Shown: in pieces, positions 1-11,835 of the stretch
Position numbering within the stretch: position 1 is the stretch's first letter
How the letters are laid out: each line of letters begins with the position of its first letter
Origin: Sandarakinorhabdus sp.
GTDB taxonomy: Bacteria > Pseudomonadota > Alphaproteobacteria > Sphingomonadales > Sphingomonadaceae
Length of the DNA stretch: 64,000 nucleotides
NCBI GenBank assembly: GCA_020692215.1
Contig: JAIMKW010000001.1
Location: 62,001 to 126,000 of the forward strand
Direction of reading: 5' to 3'
Notes under the pieces: model-generated
Databases searched by the model: none
Seen by the model: only the letters and a program-made list of their open reading frames with translations
Told to the model about the DNA's origin: nothing
Translations under genes and position numbers: made by a program

Positions 1-302
1 AGGCCGGTGGCCTGGGCGATGAGGCGGCGTGACATCGGCCGGAAATCGGCTACGCTCAGCGGCTCCATGCCCTTGAAGCGGTCTTCGAGGCTGCCGGCCC
101 GCATGGTGCGCTGGACCGAACCGACAGCGATGGTTGACAGGATCAGCAGCATCACCGGATCGAGCCCTGTCGCATCCGACAGCAGGCGGGATTCGATGAT
201 GAAGTGATTGCCCGCATGGAAGGCCGCGAGGCGGTGCTTGCCGTCGAGGGTTTCCGGGGTCATCCTGACGCGGCTGGTGTTGACGGTGGGTTCGCTGTTC
301 AT
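1..302 (-). CDS. Hypothetical protein, N-terminal part only (cut by window edge)
   Basis: The visible 100 residues start with MNSEPTVNTSRVRM and continue to the window edge without a stop. The start codon at 302-300 overlaps the stop of the upstream formylglycine-generating enzyme gene by 4 bp (ATGA), so the two are probably cotranscribed and translationally coupled. I do not recognise the family. The visible part is mixed helical, with a hydrophobic stretch around DPVMLLILSTIAVGSVQ that could be a buried helix of a small regulator, but no DNA-binding motif can be confirmed. The 3' end lies outside the window. Confidence 0.7.
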   Translation of the reverse strand, partial: MNSEPTVNTSRVRMTPETLDGKHRLAAFHAGNHFIIESRLLSDATGLDPVMLLILSTIAVGSVQRTMRAGSLEDRFKGMEPLSVADFRPMSRRLIAQATG

Positions 303-1282
303 GCCGGTCTCCTGATACAACGGAAGCCGAGGTGGCTCATGGCGCTGTCGATCGTCTGGGCGTGGCGGGCGGCCGGGCGGTAGCGGCGGCAGTAATCCGG
401 GGTGCACAGGTGGGAGCCGCCTTTCAGCACCTTTCTGGGGATGCGGATTTCGGGCTGGCCGGGATCGTAGCTGCTGTTCATTGCGCTGCCGCGCGGATCG
501 GTGGGGGCGCAGCAGGGTTTGGCTGGATCCACCCCTTCATGTTTCGGGGCGTACCAATCCTGCGTCCACTCCCACACATTCCCGATCATGTCGTGGAGGC
601 CGAAGCCGTTGGCGGGGAAGCTGCCGACGGGCGAGGTGCGGGCGAAGCCGTCTTCCATGCTGTTGCGCCAGGGGAAATTGCCCTGGAAGATGTTGGCCAT
701 GTGCCTGCCGCCGGGTGTGAGATCATCCCCCCAGGCGAACTCCCAGCCTGAAGCGCCGCCCCAGCCGGCATATTCCCATTCGGCCTCGGTGGGCAGCGCC
801 TTTCCGGCCCAGGCTGCATAGGTTTCGGCGTCGGCATGGGCGATGTGGACCACGGGATGGTCTTCCAGGCCCGCGATGCTGCTGTCGGGGCCCAGCGGGT
901 GCCTCCAGCAGGCGCCGAAGGTCCACGCCCACCACTGGCGCCAGTCGTCAAGCTTCACGGGGCCGGGCGGGGGTGTGAAAACCAGTGAGGCGGCTTGCAG
1001 CATTTCGGGGAGCGCGCCGGGATAATCCTCGGCGCGGGGGGGTATTTCGGCCAAGGTGATGTGGCCGGTGGCGGCGACGAAGGCCGCGAACTGACGGTTG
1101 GTGACGGGGGTGCGATCGACCCAGAAGCCCGAGACGGTGACATCATGGGCGGGCGCTTCCTCGGCATAATGGGAATCGGAGCCCATGCGGAAGCTGCCAC
1201 CGGGCAGCCAGACCATGCCCTCCGGGCCATTGGGGCCATTGGGGCCATCGGGCTTGATGGTCGGGTTTGCCTGGGCGTTCAT
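299..1282 (-). CDS. Formylglycine-generating enzyme (SUMF1/FGE) family protein
   Basis: The protein has 327 residues from the ATG at 1282, which follows an AAAGGA-like ribosome site; an upstream in-frame Met exists but lacks one. It opens with the FGE signature MVWLPGGSFRMGSD and has the fold's NVWEWTQDWY and LGFRC elements. Near the C-terminus GGSHLCTPDYCRRYR keeps two cysteines five residues apart (C293 and C298), matching the catalytic pair of true FGEs, so it may be an active oxidase that converts a sulfatase Cys to formylglycine. Many bacterial relatives do other chemistry (EgtB-like, Pkn-linked), so the substrate is not settled. The N-terminus carries a GPNGPNGPEG stretch encoded by three near-perfect 9-bp units. 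No type I sulfatase is visible in the window. Confidence 0.85.
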   Translation of the reverse strand: MNAQANPTIKPDGPNGPNGPEGMVWLPGGSFRMGSDSHYAEEAPAHDVTVSGFWVDRTPVTNRQFAAFVAATGHITLAEIPPRAEDYPGALPEMLQAASLVFTPPPGPVKLDDWRQWWAWTFGACWRHPLGPDSSIAGLEDHPVVHIAHADAETYAAWAGKALPTEAEWEYAGWGGASGWEFAWGDDLTPGGRHMANIFQGNFPWRNSMEDGFARTSPVGSFPANGFGLHDMIGNVWEWTQDWYAPKHEGVDPAKPCCAPTDPRGSAMNSSYDPGQPEIRIPRKVLKGGSHLCTPDYCRRYRPAARHAQTIDSAMSHLGFRCIRRPA

Positions 1283-1499
1283 GTTCGACCTGTCCTTTGC
1301 CAGCCTGCCCACGACCATAGAGACCCACAATCGGCGGCTTCAATCGGCAACTGCATCAGCGACTGCTTGCGGGATGGAAATTGGCGCGGTCTGCAGGAAT
1401 AGCGACCTCCATGCTCGGGAATTGTCCAATTATGGCCAAAGTGACGCGGTGGATGCGAAAGGCTTGTAACGGGAGCCGGCTTTCGCTCGAACGGTCGGC
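1283..1499. promoter_or_regulatory. Divergent intergenic region between the FGE gene and the 1500 gene
   Basis: This 217-bp stretch separates two divergent starts and must hold promoters for both. I see no clear palindrome or tRNA-like structure in it. Confidence 0.4.
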
Positions 1500-1883
1500 A
1501 TGGCTGACCGTTTGCTGATGATCTACAACGCCGATGCGGGCCTGGTGAACGGCGCGATGGACCTGCTGCACAAGATGCTTCGGCCCGAAACCTATGCCTG
1601 CCGGCTGTGCGGCGTGACCTATGGGCTGACGGGGATGAAGCGGGCCTGGGCAAGGACGGTGGCGGCGCTGCCCTATCCTGTCGAGTTCCTGCACCGCGAC
1701 GAGTGGGCGCTGACGGTGCAAGACCGGGATATTGCCCTGCCGGCCATTGTGCTGGAGCGGGACGGTGCACTGGATATGCTGGTGTCTGCCGAGGACTTCG
1801 ACAGCATAGAGACCCTGACCGCGCTGCAGGCGCTGCTGTCAGCCCGGCTCGGTCTTGAAGGGAAGGCCCTCGGCCAGCGCTGA
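1500..1883 (+). CDS. Small conserved hypothetical protein with CxxC pair
   Basis: The 127-residue protein starts MADRLLMIYNADAGLVNGAMD and carries a CRLCGVTYG motif around residue 35. The pattern IYNADAG, a central CxxC and a C-terminal LPAIV strand is one I associate with a small uncharacterised bacterial family of thioredoxin-like size; no function is known to me. Its end overlaps the end of the convergent gene at 1839-2981 by 45 bp, so the two transcripts are complementary at their 3' ends. A redox or metal role for the cysteines is only a guess. Confidence 0.65.
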   Translation: MADRLLMIYNADAGLVNGAMDLLHKMLRPETYACRLCGVTYGLTGMKRAWARTVAALPYPVEFLHRDEWALTVQDRDIALPAIVLERDGALDMLVSAEDFDSIETLTALQALLSARLGLEGKALGQR

Positions 1884-2981
1884 GGCCTCCTGTGCGATCG
1901 CCGGGCGTTCGCGGCGGAGGAAATCCTCGACCGCCGCCTTGAAGCGCAGATCGGCGATGAAATGGGCCGAGCGGGTGATGACGGGGCGATAGCCGCGGGC
2001 GACCTTGTGCGCGCCTTGTGCGCCGGCCTCCACCCGGGCGAGGCCGCGCTGGCAGGCGATGTCGATCGCCTGATGGTAGCAGAGCTCGAAGTGGAGGAAG
2101 GGGATTTCTTCCGTGCAGCCCCATTGCCGGCCGTAGAGGCAATCGTCTCCGGCGAAGTTGAGCGCGCCGGCGATGATCCGGCCACCCTTCCTGGCCATGA
2201 CCAGAACGACCCTTTCGCCCATGCGTTCGCCGACGAGCGAGAAGAAGGCGCGGGTGAGATAGGGGCGGCCCCATTTGCGGGCGCCGGTATCCTGATAGAA
2301 GACCCAGAAGGCATCCCATGCGGCTTCGGAGAGATCGCTGCCGCTGAGCCAGAGGATTTCATCGACGCCGGACAGTGCGGCTTCGCGTTCCTTGCGCAGG
2401 GCCTTGCGCTTTCTGGAGCTGAGCGCGCCGAGGAAATCATCGAAGCCGCTGTAGCCCTGGTTGAACCAGTGGAACTGGACATCATGGCGTTCGAGCCAGC
2501 CCGCGGCCTGGAATTGCGCTGCGTCTGCATCTGTCAGGAAGGTGGCGTGGGCGCTGGAGAGATCATTTTCGCGGATGAGGGTTTCGCTGGCGGCGATGAG
2601 GATGGCGCTGGTTTCAGGATCGTTCGACAGCAGTTTGGGGGCTGTTGCCGGGGTGAAGGGCGTGGCGTGCTGGAGCTTGGGATAATAGGGCAGGCCCGCG
2701 CGTGCCCAGGCATCGGCCCAGCCGTGATCGAACACATATTCGCCCTGGCTGTGGCCTTTCAGATAGCCGGGCAGGATGCCTGCCGGGCGGCCGTCTGCGC
2801 CATCTACCACGATGTGCAGCGGGCGCCAGCCGGCTGCATCGGTGGCGCTGCCCGAATCCTCGAGCGCGGTGTGAAAGGCGTGGGACGCAAACGGGTTGCC
2901 GGGGCCGGCGAGCCTGTCCCACTCTTCTGCGGCGATGTCCCCGGCGCCCGACAGCAGGCGTGCGACACGGCTGGCCGGCAT
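1839..2981 (-). CDS. GNAT/FemAB-like N-acyltransferase (COG3146-type)
   Basis: The 380-residue protein matches the family often labelled 'peptidogalycan biosynthesis protein' or GNAT: an N-terminal NPFASHAFHTALEDSG segment, a central FDDFLGALSSRKRKALRKERE basic helix and a C-terminal GGRIIAGALNF followed by CLYGRQWGC, ending with the ARVEAGAQGAHKVARGY motif. These proteins have the duplicated GNAT fold used by FemX-like aminoacyl transferases, but their substrate in proteobacteria is not known. It lies 29 bp after the RidA gene on the same strand and is probably the last gene of the DUF3572-HAD-RidA operon. Its 3' end overlaps the convergent gene ending at 1883. Confidence 0.8.
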   Translation of the reverse strand: MPASRVARLLSGAGDIAAEEWDRLAGPGNPFASHAFHTALEDSGSATDAAGWRPLHIVVDGADGRPAGILPGYLKGHSQGEYVFDHGWADAWARAGLPYYPKLQHATPFTPATAPKLLSNDPETSAILIAASETLIRENDLSSAHATFLTDADAAQFQAAGWLERHDVQFHWFNQGYSGFDDFLGALSSRKRKALRKEREAALSGVDEILWLSGSDLSEAAWDAFWVFYQDTGARKWGRPYLTRAFFSLVGERMGERVVLVMARKGGRIIAGALNFAGDDCLYGRQWGCTEEIPFLHFELCYHQAIDIACQRGLARVEAGAQGAHKVARGYRPVITRSAHFIADLRFKAAVEDFLRRERPAIAQEASALAEGLPFKTEPG

Positions 2982-3010
2982 GTCAGCGCATGTCCTGCAT
3001 CAGCGGCTGC

Positions 3011-3469
3011 TCATCGGATCTTGAAGACGGCATCCACTTCCACCGCGACGCCGCGCGGCAGGGCGGGCACGCCGACAGCGGCGCGCGCGTGCTTTCCGGC
3101 ATCGCCCAGCACCTTCACGAACAGATCGGATGCGCCGTTGGCGACTTCGGGCTGATCGGTGAAATCGGGCGTGCACTGGACGAAGACGCCCAGCTTCACG
3201 ACACGTTCGATGCGGCCGAAGCCGCCGAGCGCTGCCTGCACCTGCGCGAGGATCATCAGTGCGCAGCGTTCGGCGGCTGCCTGCCCCTGGGCCACGGTCA
3301 TGTCGTCGCCCAGCCGGCCCTTGATGAGGCTGCCATCGGCTGCAAAGCTGATCTGGCCCGACACATGGAGCATCCCGCCGGCTTCGACCGTGGGGACATA
3401 GGAGGCGACGGGCGCGGCGGCGGTGGGCAAGGTGAGGCCAAGTGCCTGAAGTTTGGCTTCGACTGTCAT
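3011..3469 (-). CDS. RidA family protein (YjgF/YER057c/UK114)
   Basis: The 152-residue protein is the longer RidA variant common in alphaproteobacteria. Visible family features are GMLHVSGQISF, the GRLGDDMTVAQGQAAAERCALMIL helix and the C-terminal ARAAVGVPALPRGVAVEVDAVF strand with its Arg-Xaa-x-Val core. RidA proteins hydrolyse reactive enamine/imine intermediates made by PLP enzymes, but long-form members vary in the active-site Arg, so deaminase activity is not certain. Its start codon overlaps the stop of the HAD gene by 4 bp, indicating coupled translation. Confidence 0.85.
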   Translation of the reverse strand: MTVEAKLQALGLTLPTAAAPVASYVPTVEAGGMLHVSGQISFAADGSLIKGRLGDDMTVAQGQAAAERCALMILAQVQAALGGFGRIERVVKLGVFVQCTPDFTDQPEVANGASDLFVKVLGDAGKHARAAVGVPALPRGVAVEVDAVFKIR

Positions 3470-4074
3470 GTGGGCTGTCCTTCCAGAGTGGCGCGAATCC
3501 AGTGTTCTGCTTCGTCCCAGCTGTCGATCCGGGCATGGGCATCGGGGGCTGCGGGAATCAAGGTCCGCAAGGTCGCATCGGCGACCATGTGCAGGCGGCC
3601 GACATCGGGTGCATGTTTGGCCGCGCTGGTGTGATGCGGCGGGAGATCATCGACGAAGACCGCGCGGCGGCCCTGCGCCAGATCCTTGACCATGCGGCCC
3701 TTGGGGCCATCATTGGCGTAAACCGGCACATCGAGGCCATGGCCCTTCAGGATATCGAGCCGGATATCGCGCCAGGCGGCGGGAATGTTGGTGAGGACGA
3801 CGAGATCGGCATCCTTGCGAAGCGCGGTGAGCGCTTCGATGGCGCCCGGCGCCGGCGCCTGGAGATGCTGGCCATGTTCGAAGAAGCCATCGAGCAGCGG
3901 GGCGAACTCTGCGGGTTCGACCGGCGCTCCGCTTGCCATGTGATGCATGTTGCCGACAAGGGCGAAGCTTCTGAACTGGAGATCGATGGCGTGCGCTTCG
4001 CGCAGCCAGCGGGCCAGCGGGCTGGCGAATTCGAGGATCACCTCGTCGCAATCGAGGATGAGGAGCGGTTTCAT
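3466..4074 (-). CDS. HAD-superfamily hydrolase
   Basis: The 202-residue protein shows the HAD motifs in order: LILDCDEVI at the N-terminus (nucleophile Asp8 and the general acid position two later), DLVVLTN as motif II, a Lys in NDGPKGRMV as motif III and AVFVDDLPPH as motif IV. This predicts a cytoplasmic phosphatase-type enzyme of unknown substrate with a small helical cap. It overlaps both neighbours by 4 bp (DUF3572 gene upstream, RidA gene downstream), so all three are translated from one message. Confidence 0.8.
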   Translation of the reverse strand: MKPLLILDCDEVILEFASPLARWLREAHAIDLQFRSFALVGNMHHMASGAPVEPAEFAPLLDGFFEHGQHLQAPAPGAIEALTALRKDADLVVLTNIPAAWRDIRLDILKGHGLDVPVYANDGPKGRMVKDLAQGRRAVFVDDLPPHHTSAAKHAPDVGRLHMVADATLRTLIPAAPDAHARIDSWDEAEHWIRATLEGQPT

Positions 4075-4316
4075 GCCATGGCCTGTGCGAGGACTTCCGG
4101 CTTTACGCCGAGGCTTTGCGCGATGCGGATGAGATCGGGCTCGTGCGCGGCGAGGAAATCGGTGACGGCCTGGAGGACATCGGCTTCGCCGGCGCGGGCG
4201 CGCAGCGTGGGCACATCATAGCCGGTGAGAGTGAGGAATCGCGTGCGCAGCGACTCGTCGGCGATGACGGCTGCGAGGGCTTGCAGGGCGAGGGCTTCGT
4301 TCACGCTGTGGGGCAT
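4071..4316 (-). CDS. DUF3572 domain-containing protein
   Basis: This 81-residue protein has the layout of the alphaproteobacterial DUF3572 family: ALALQALAAVIADE, then FLTLTGYDVPTLR, then VLQAVTDFLAAHEPDLIRIA. It is all helical with no visible catalytic motif and no known role. It heads a minus-strand operon with the HAD and RidA genes, overlapping the HAD start by 4 bp. Confidence 0.85.
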   Translation of the reverse strand: MPHSVNEALALQALAAVIADESLRTRFLTLTGYDVPTLRARAGEADVLQAVTDFLAAHEPDLIRIAQSLGVKPEVLAQAMA

Positions 4317-4395
4317 AGCCGGAAGGCGTGGATGGGGGTAGCCCCTGTGGCGTCGGGGCAGCAGCGGGGAGACGGGACACGACGGGCAGGCAACG

Positions 4396-4420
4396 AAAAA
4401 GCGCGGGCTTTGCCGCGCTT
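4396..4420 (-). terminator. Intrinsic terminator of rpmG
   Basis: On the minus strand an 8-bp perfect stem AAGCGCGG/CCGCGCTT with a 6-nt loop is followed directly by a run of five T. It lies about 100 bp beyond the rpmG stop, as expected for a strong rho-independent terminator of a highly expressed ribosomal protein gene. Confidence 0.85.
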
Positions 4421-4516
4421 GTCGTCTGGCCGGTTCAGCAGCTGTCTTGCCGCTGCCCGGCCGGGCTTTCGCCGAATCGGAGGCTGGTGCCGCGCACCAG
4501 TCCCGCCGGCTTTGGC

Positions 4517-4684
4517 CTATTTGATCTTCGCTTCCTTGAACTCGACATGCTTGCGCACGACGGGATCATATTTGCGGAACAGCATCTTTTCGGTCTGCGT
4601 GCGCGGGTTCTTCTTGGTTACATAATAATAACCCGTGTCTGCCGTGCTCACCAGCTTGATCTTGACCGTTGTCGGCTTCGCCAT
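4517..4684 (-). CDS. rpmG: 50S ribosomal protein L33
   Basis: The 55-residue product [20 protein letters not shown] continues to a C-terminal [13 protein letters not shown] and is a full-length bacterial L33. The zinc-binding cysteines found in the C+ form of L33 are absent, so this is the zinc-free paralogue type usual in alphaproteobacteria. It stands alone between rnr and the DUF3572 operon and has its own downstream terminator at 4396-4420. Confidence 0.97.
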   Translation of the reverse strand: MAKPTTVKIKLVSTADTGYYYVTKKNPRTQTEKMLFRKYDPVVRKHVEFKEAKIK

Positions 4685-4783
4685 GATGTCCTCGAACCAT
4701 AAGAAAGGGCCGGGCGCGCGAACAGCCCCGGAAAGCGGTGGCCCTTAGGGGAGATTCGGGCCTGCGGTCAACCCCGGGGCTTG

Positions 4784-7053
4784 CTATTTGCGCCCGCGCT
4801 TCACGCCCGGGGGCGGGCCGCCGCGCTTCTGCTCTGCTGTGTGTCCCGCCTTTTGGGCTGTCCCGCCGCGGCGACCGGCGCTGCCGTCGCGGCGGAAACG
4901 CGGGCGCTCGGCGGCGTCTACGCCGGGGATGGAGAAGCGCAGCGAGCCGGTGACGGGATCGGCCTCTTCCAGCTTCAGGTCGAGCTTCTGGCCCTGGGCA
5001 TAGCGGGTGGCGCTTTCCACGCCTTCGAGATAGCGGCCCTGTTCATCGAAGCGGAAGCGTTCGGCCCCCAGCGCGCTTACAGGCACGAGGCCATCGCCGC
5101 CGATGCCATCGACCGTTGCGAAGAAGCCGAAGGCCTGGACGCCGGAAATGCGGGCGCGCACCACCTGCCCGATGGTGGCGGCAAGGTGGCGGGCGATGTA
5201 GCGGTCCAGTGTCTCGCGTTCGGCTTCCATCGCGCGGCGTTCGGTGAAGCTGATATGTTCGCCGATGGGGGCAAAGCGCTGCTCGGCGCCATCGGGCAGC
5301 CCGCCTTCGCCCAGCTTGAAGGCGCTGACGAGCGCGCGGTGGACGCAGACATCTGCGTAGCGGCGGATCGGCGAGGTGAAGTGGCCGTAGCTGAGCAGGG
5401 CGAGGCCGAAGTGGCCGGTGTTGCGCGGCGCATAATAGGCCTGCGTCTGCGAGCGCAGGACGGCTTCTGAAATTTCCGGATGGTCGGGCCGGTCTTTGGT
5501 GCGCTCGAGCACACTGTTGAAGATGGCGGGCGTGATGACCTGGCCGAGCGCGAAGCTGACGCCCAGCGTATCGAGATAGTCTTTCAGGCTGGTGAGTTTT
5601 TCGCGGCCCGGGGTTTCGTGGCAGCGGTACATCACCGGCGCCTTTTTGCTTTCGAGGGCCTTGGCGGCCGCCACATTGGCGGCGATCATCATGTCCTCCA
5701 CCACGCGGTGGGCATCGAGCCGCTCGCGGATGACGACGCCGACGACCTTCCCTTCGGCATCCAGCACGACGCGCTTTTCGGGCAGTTCGAGTTCGAGCGG
5801 GCCACGCTTTGCCCGGCCGGATGACAGCGCCTTCCAGCAGCCCCACAGCGGTTCGAGGACGGGGGTTTTGAGCGCGCTTTGCTGCCTGCCGTCGATGATG
5901 GCCTGCGCGCTTTCATAGGCGAGGTTTTCGGCGATGCGGATGCGGGCGCGGTGGAAGGTGAAGCCTTCGAGTTCGCCATCGTTCGAGACGCTGATGCGGG
6001 CGGCGAGAACGGCCTTGTCGGCGCCGGCCTTCAGGCTGCACGCGCCGTTCGATAGCGCCTCTGGCAGCATGGGGACGACCTGATCGGGGAAATAGACGCT
6101 GTTGCCGCGATCGAAGGCGCTGCGATCGAGCGCCGAGCCGGGGCGGACATACCAGCTGACATCGGCGATGGCGACCAGCAGGGTCCAGCCGCCGGGCTTG
6201 CCATCCGGGCCATCGGCCGGCTCGGCCCAGACGGCATCATCGTGATCGCGCGCGTCGGCCGGGTCGATGGTGATGAAGGGGATGTCGGTCCAGTCTTCGC
6301 GGGGGCCGAGGCCGCCTGCGCCGATGCGCTCGGCGTCGTCCTCCACCCCGGGCGGGAAGGCTTCGGGGATGCCCTTTGCGGCGATCGCGATGCTGCTGAG
6401 TGTGGCGCCCGAGAAGGGATCGCCCATGCGCTCGGTGATGTGGGCGGCAGCGCGGGCACCGCTGCCCTTGAGCTCGGCGCGGACGAGTTCGCCCGGCGTG
6501 ACATCGCTGCCGTGGTGGACGGGCCAGACCTTGCGTTCGCGCTTGTCGACTGGGCGGAGGACAAGGGCGCCCTTTTCATCCTTGCGGACGACGCCCAGCA
6601 GCATGGCGTGGCCGCGGGCTAGCCGCTTGATGACGGTGCCGAGATATTTCGGGGGGTCGCCCTCGATCCGGGTGAGCAGCCGGTCTCCGGCTTCGAAGCG
6701 TTCCCGCCGGCCGCCGGCCCCGACAACCGACCTGCCGCCGCGACCACCGCCGGTTGCGACGGCGACCCGCGGGGGCGCGCCATTGCCGTCCCACTTTTCC
6801 GGGACGGCAATGATGCGGGGGCCTTCGGACGAGACCACGGTGAGGACGGTGACACGGGGCAGGCCGCCCGCCTTGTGAAAGGTGCGGCCGGGGCCGGTTG
6901 CGAGGAGGCCGTCTTCCTCCATTTCGCGCAGGAGCGTGCGCAGCGCATCGCGTGCCTCGCCCTTCAGGCCGAAGGCGCGGGCGATTTCCCGCTTGCCGAC
7001 CGCGCTTGGCGTCTGCCGGACGAAGGCGAGGATCGCCTCGCGGTCGGGAAGGC

Positions 7054-7057
<4 letters not shown>
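4784..7057 (-). CDS. rnr: Ribonuclease R
   Basis: The 757-residue protein is a 3'-to-5' exoribonuclease of the RNB family that degrades structured RNA. Domains in order: an N-terminal winged helix (about residues 1-60, VRQTPSAVGKREIARAFGLKG), cold-shock OB domains, the RNB catalytic core with the acidic cluster D265, D271, D273 and D274 (ITIDPADARDHDDAV), a C-terminal S1 domain (about 625-710) and a basic tail ending GVKRGRK. The tail is typical of RNase R and aids duplex unwinding. The start codon overlaps the topA stop by 4 bp, so it is expressed after topA in one operon. Confidence 0.95.
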
Positions 7058-9630
<2,573 letters not shown>

Positions 9631-9723
9631 TCAGCTCCTCTCTCTGGCAGGCGCCCCGCCTGTGCTGGCAGCGTGCGGGACTCCGGCGTGCGTGGCCCGG
9701 CGCAATAGCGCCCGATGCGGGCT

Positions 9724-10854
9724 TCACGCAACCTGTGCCGCCAGCGCCGCCTTGCCGCCGGACATCCTGATGACCTGCCCATCGAGTTCCAGATCGCTGA
9801 GGATGGCCTGGACATCGGCCACCGACAGCCCCGATGCGCGGACCAGATCATCGACTGCGACACCGCTGACGGACAGCAGCTCGAGGATAGCGGCAGCCCG
9901 GCCCTGCGGCGGGGGCGGCGGCGCAGGCAGCGGCGCGGGCGCCGGCGGGTTGCGCCCTTGCACCTGCACTGGCCGGGGCGCGCGCTGCACATGCCGCGTG
10001 GACTGCGGGGCAAGCGCGAAGGGCGAAAGCACCGCAAGCACATCGGCTGCGCTTTCCACCAGCACCGCCCCTTCCTTGATGAGGCCGTTGCCGCCCTTCG
10101 AGCGCGGATCTGTCGGGTGGCCGGGCACGGCCATGATGTCGCGCCCGGCCTCGCCCGCGAGGCGCGCGGTGATGAGGCTGCCCGAGCCGGGCGCGGCCTC
10201 GATCACGATGACGCCGCGGCCGACTCCGGCGATCAGGCGGTTGCGGCGGGGGAAGTGGCGCGCCTGGGGCTCGGTGCCGGGCGGCAGTTCGGACAGGATC
10301 AGGCCGTTTTCGGCGACATCGGCCTGCAGCGCCGCATTTTCGGGCGGATAGGCGATATCGACGCCGCCCGCGACGCAGGCGATGGTGCCGGTTTCGATGG
10401 AGCCGTGGTGCGCTGCCGAATCGATCCCGCGTGCCATGCCCGATGCCACCACCCAGCCGGCCGCGCCAAGGGCTTCGGCCAGGCCGTGGGCGAGGGTGCG
10501 GCCCGCCGCGCTGGCGTTGCGCGCGCCGACGATGGCGACCACCGGGCGGTGCGCAAGCGACGGATCGCCCATGGTGACGAGGACGGGGGGCGGATCGGCG
10601 AGTTCGGCCAGCAGCGGGGGATAGGCCGGCTCTCCGTGGAACAGATGCTGAGCGCCCAGACGGTCTGCCTGCCCCAGCTCGAGCTCGGCGGCAGCCGGCG
10701 CGGCGAGCGGCTTGCCCATCGCGCCAAGCGCTTCGATTGCGGCGAGCCCCGATCCGAAGCGGCGGATGAGCTGCGCGAAGGACACGGCACCGATTCCATC
10801 GGTGCGCACAAGGCGCAGGCGGGCCAGCCGTTCGGCCTGGCTGAAACCGCTCAT
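9724..10854 (-). CDS. dprA: DNA-processing protein DprA
   Basis: The 376-residue protein loads RecA on incoming single-stranded DNA during transformation. An N-terminal SAM-like region (VRTDGIGAVSFAQLIRRFG) is followed by the Rossmann core with IVGARNASAAG, WVVASGMARGIDSAAH and ACVAGGVDIAYPPEN, and then a proline-rich linker to a C-terminal winged helix (AAILELLSVSGVAVDDLVRASGL). The ATG at 10854 overlaps the plsY stop by 4 bp; longer upstream reading lacks homology. The plsY-dprA-topA order is widespread in alphaproteobacteria. Confidence 0.95.
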   Translation of the reverse strand: MSGFSQAERLARLRLVRTDGIGAVSFAQLIRRFGSGLAAIEALGAMGKPLAAPAAAELELGQADRLGAQHLFHGEPAYPPLLAELADPPPVLVTMGDPSLAHRPVVAIVGARNASAAGRTLAHGLAEALGAAGWVVASGMARGIDSAAHHGSIETGTIACVAGGVDIAYPPENAALQADVAENGLILSELPPGTEPQARHFPRRNRLIAGVGRGVIVIEAAPGSGSLITARLAGEAGRDIMAVPGHPTDPRSKGGNGLIKEGAVLVESAADVLAVLSPFALAPQSTRHVQRAPRPVQVQGRNPPAPAPLPAPPPPPQGRAAAILELLSVSGVAVDDLVRASGLSVADVQAILSDLELDGQVIRMSGGKAALAAQVA

Positions 10855-11438
10855 CCCTTCTGGCCGATTCGGGGTTCGGTTCCGGCCTTTATCCGGGCGA
10901 TGTTTTCGCGGTGGGTCCACAGCACCCAGAGCGCGAGGCCGAGCACGACGAGCGCGCTGCCTGGCCACCCGAGGGCGAACAGCGCCACGGCAGCGGCAAA
11001 GCCGGCGGAGATGCCGCCGATCGACGAGATGCGGCTGGCAAGGGCGACACCGAGCCATGCGAGCGCGAAGAAGAGGCCTGCAAGCGGCGCGAGTGCGAGC
11101 GAAATGCCGAGCAGGGTGGCGACGCCCTTGCCGCCCCTGAAGCCGAGCCAGACGGGGTGGACATGGCCGGCGAACGCACCAACGGCCCCTGCCAGCATGC
11201 CGGCTTCCCCGCCAAAGCGCTGGCCCAGCCAGACGGCGAGCACACCCTTGCCGGCATCAAGCAGCAGGGTGGCGGCGGCCACGCCCTTCCTGCCGGTGCG
11301 CAGCACATTGGTGGCGCCGATATTGCCCGAGCCGATGGTGCGGATATCCCCGCCGCCCGTGGCGCGGGTGAGCAGAAGGCCGAAGGGAATGGACCCCAGA
11401 CAATAGCCGACGGCGGACCAGAGGAGGATGGTTATCAC
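10851..11438 (-). CDS. plsY: Glycerol-3-phosphate acyltransferase PlsY
   Basis: The integral membrane enzyme transfers acyl groups from acyl-phosphate to glycerol-3-phosphate, the first step of phospholipid synthesis. The three PlsY signatures are visible: GSIPFGLLL, then IRTIGSGNIGATNVLRTGRKG, then HVHPVWLGFRGGKGVATLLG. I place the start at the GTG at 11438 (VITILLWSAVGYCLGSIPFG), because that begins at the first membrane segment and gives 195 residues, normal for the family; the codons upstream read as non-homologous basic sequence. The ribosome site there is weak. The stop overlaps dprA. Confidence 0.92.
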   Translation of the reverse strand: MITILLWSAVGYCLGSIPFGLLLTRATGGGDIRTIGSGNIGATNVLRTGRKGVAAATLLLDAGKGVLAVWLGQRFGGEAGMLAGAVGAFAGHVHPVWLGFRGGKGVATLLGISLALAPLAGLFFALAWLGVALASRISSIGGISAGFAAAVALFALGWPGSALVVLGLALWVLWTHRENIARIKAGTEPRIGQKG

Positions 11439-11469
11439 GCCCGCGACGCTAGCAACGCCGCGCGCTGCG

Positions 11470-11835
11470 TCAACTGTCGCGCAGCTCCTGCGAGAGTGCT
11501 TCGAGGGACTGTTCGGTTTCCACCAGCGATTCCATATCCTGCTGGACACCGCGCATCAGGCGGGCGACCAGTTCGCGGTGGAGCAGCCCGCGTTCGTAGG
11601 CGGCGTCGCGGTCGGGCTTGAAGTCCTCGATATCGGCGCGGGAGATGACGCCCTTGCTGTCGAGCAGGCGTTCCACCGTATCGAGCCGTTCGCGCATGAC
11701 AGCGACATCGCTGGCGAGCGCCATCACCATGGAAAGCAGGCGATCGCTTTCGGGCAGTTCGAGGAAGGCCGGGCGTTTGCCCTTCGCCTTTGCGCCGGCG
11801 AGGATGAGGGGATCGATTGTCATATCGATGGTCAT
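11470..11835 (-). CDS. Hypothetical acidic coiled-coil protein
   Basis: The 121-residue protein starts MTIDMTIDPLILAGAKAKGK and is rich in Leu, Glu and Arg with heptad-like spacing (VMALASDVAVMRERLDTVERLL and DMESLVETEQSLEALSQEL), so most of it is probably a coiled coil. No enzyme motif is present and I do not recognise the family. The start overlaps the stop of the methyltransferase gene by 4 bp, suggesting that the two work together, perhaps as a regulator or scaffold of that enzyme; this is inference from coupling only. Confidence 0.75.
   Translation of the reverse strand: MTIDMTIDPLILAGAKAKGKRPAFLELPESDRLLSMVMALASDVAVMRERLDTVERLLDSKGVISRADIEDFKPDRDAAYERGLLHRELVARLMRGVQQDMESLVETEQSLEALSQELRDS

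Noticed and set aside
332-751. Long open frames opposite the FGE gene and similar antisense frames throughout 1-37700
   Set aside because: High GC creates long open frames on both strands; these have no ribosome sites or family motifs and shadow well-identified genes.
1221-1250. GGGGCCATT tandem units as a phase-variable repeat
   Set aside because: Only three 9-bp units, in frame, so length change would not switch the gene off.
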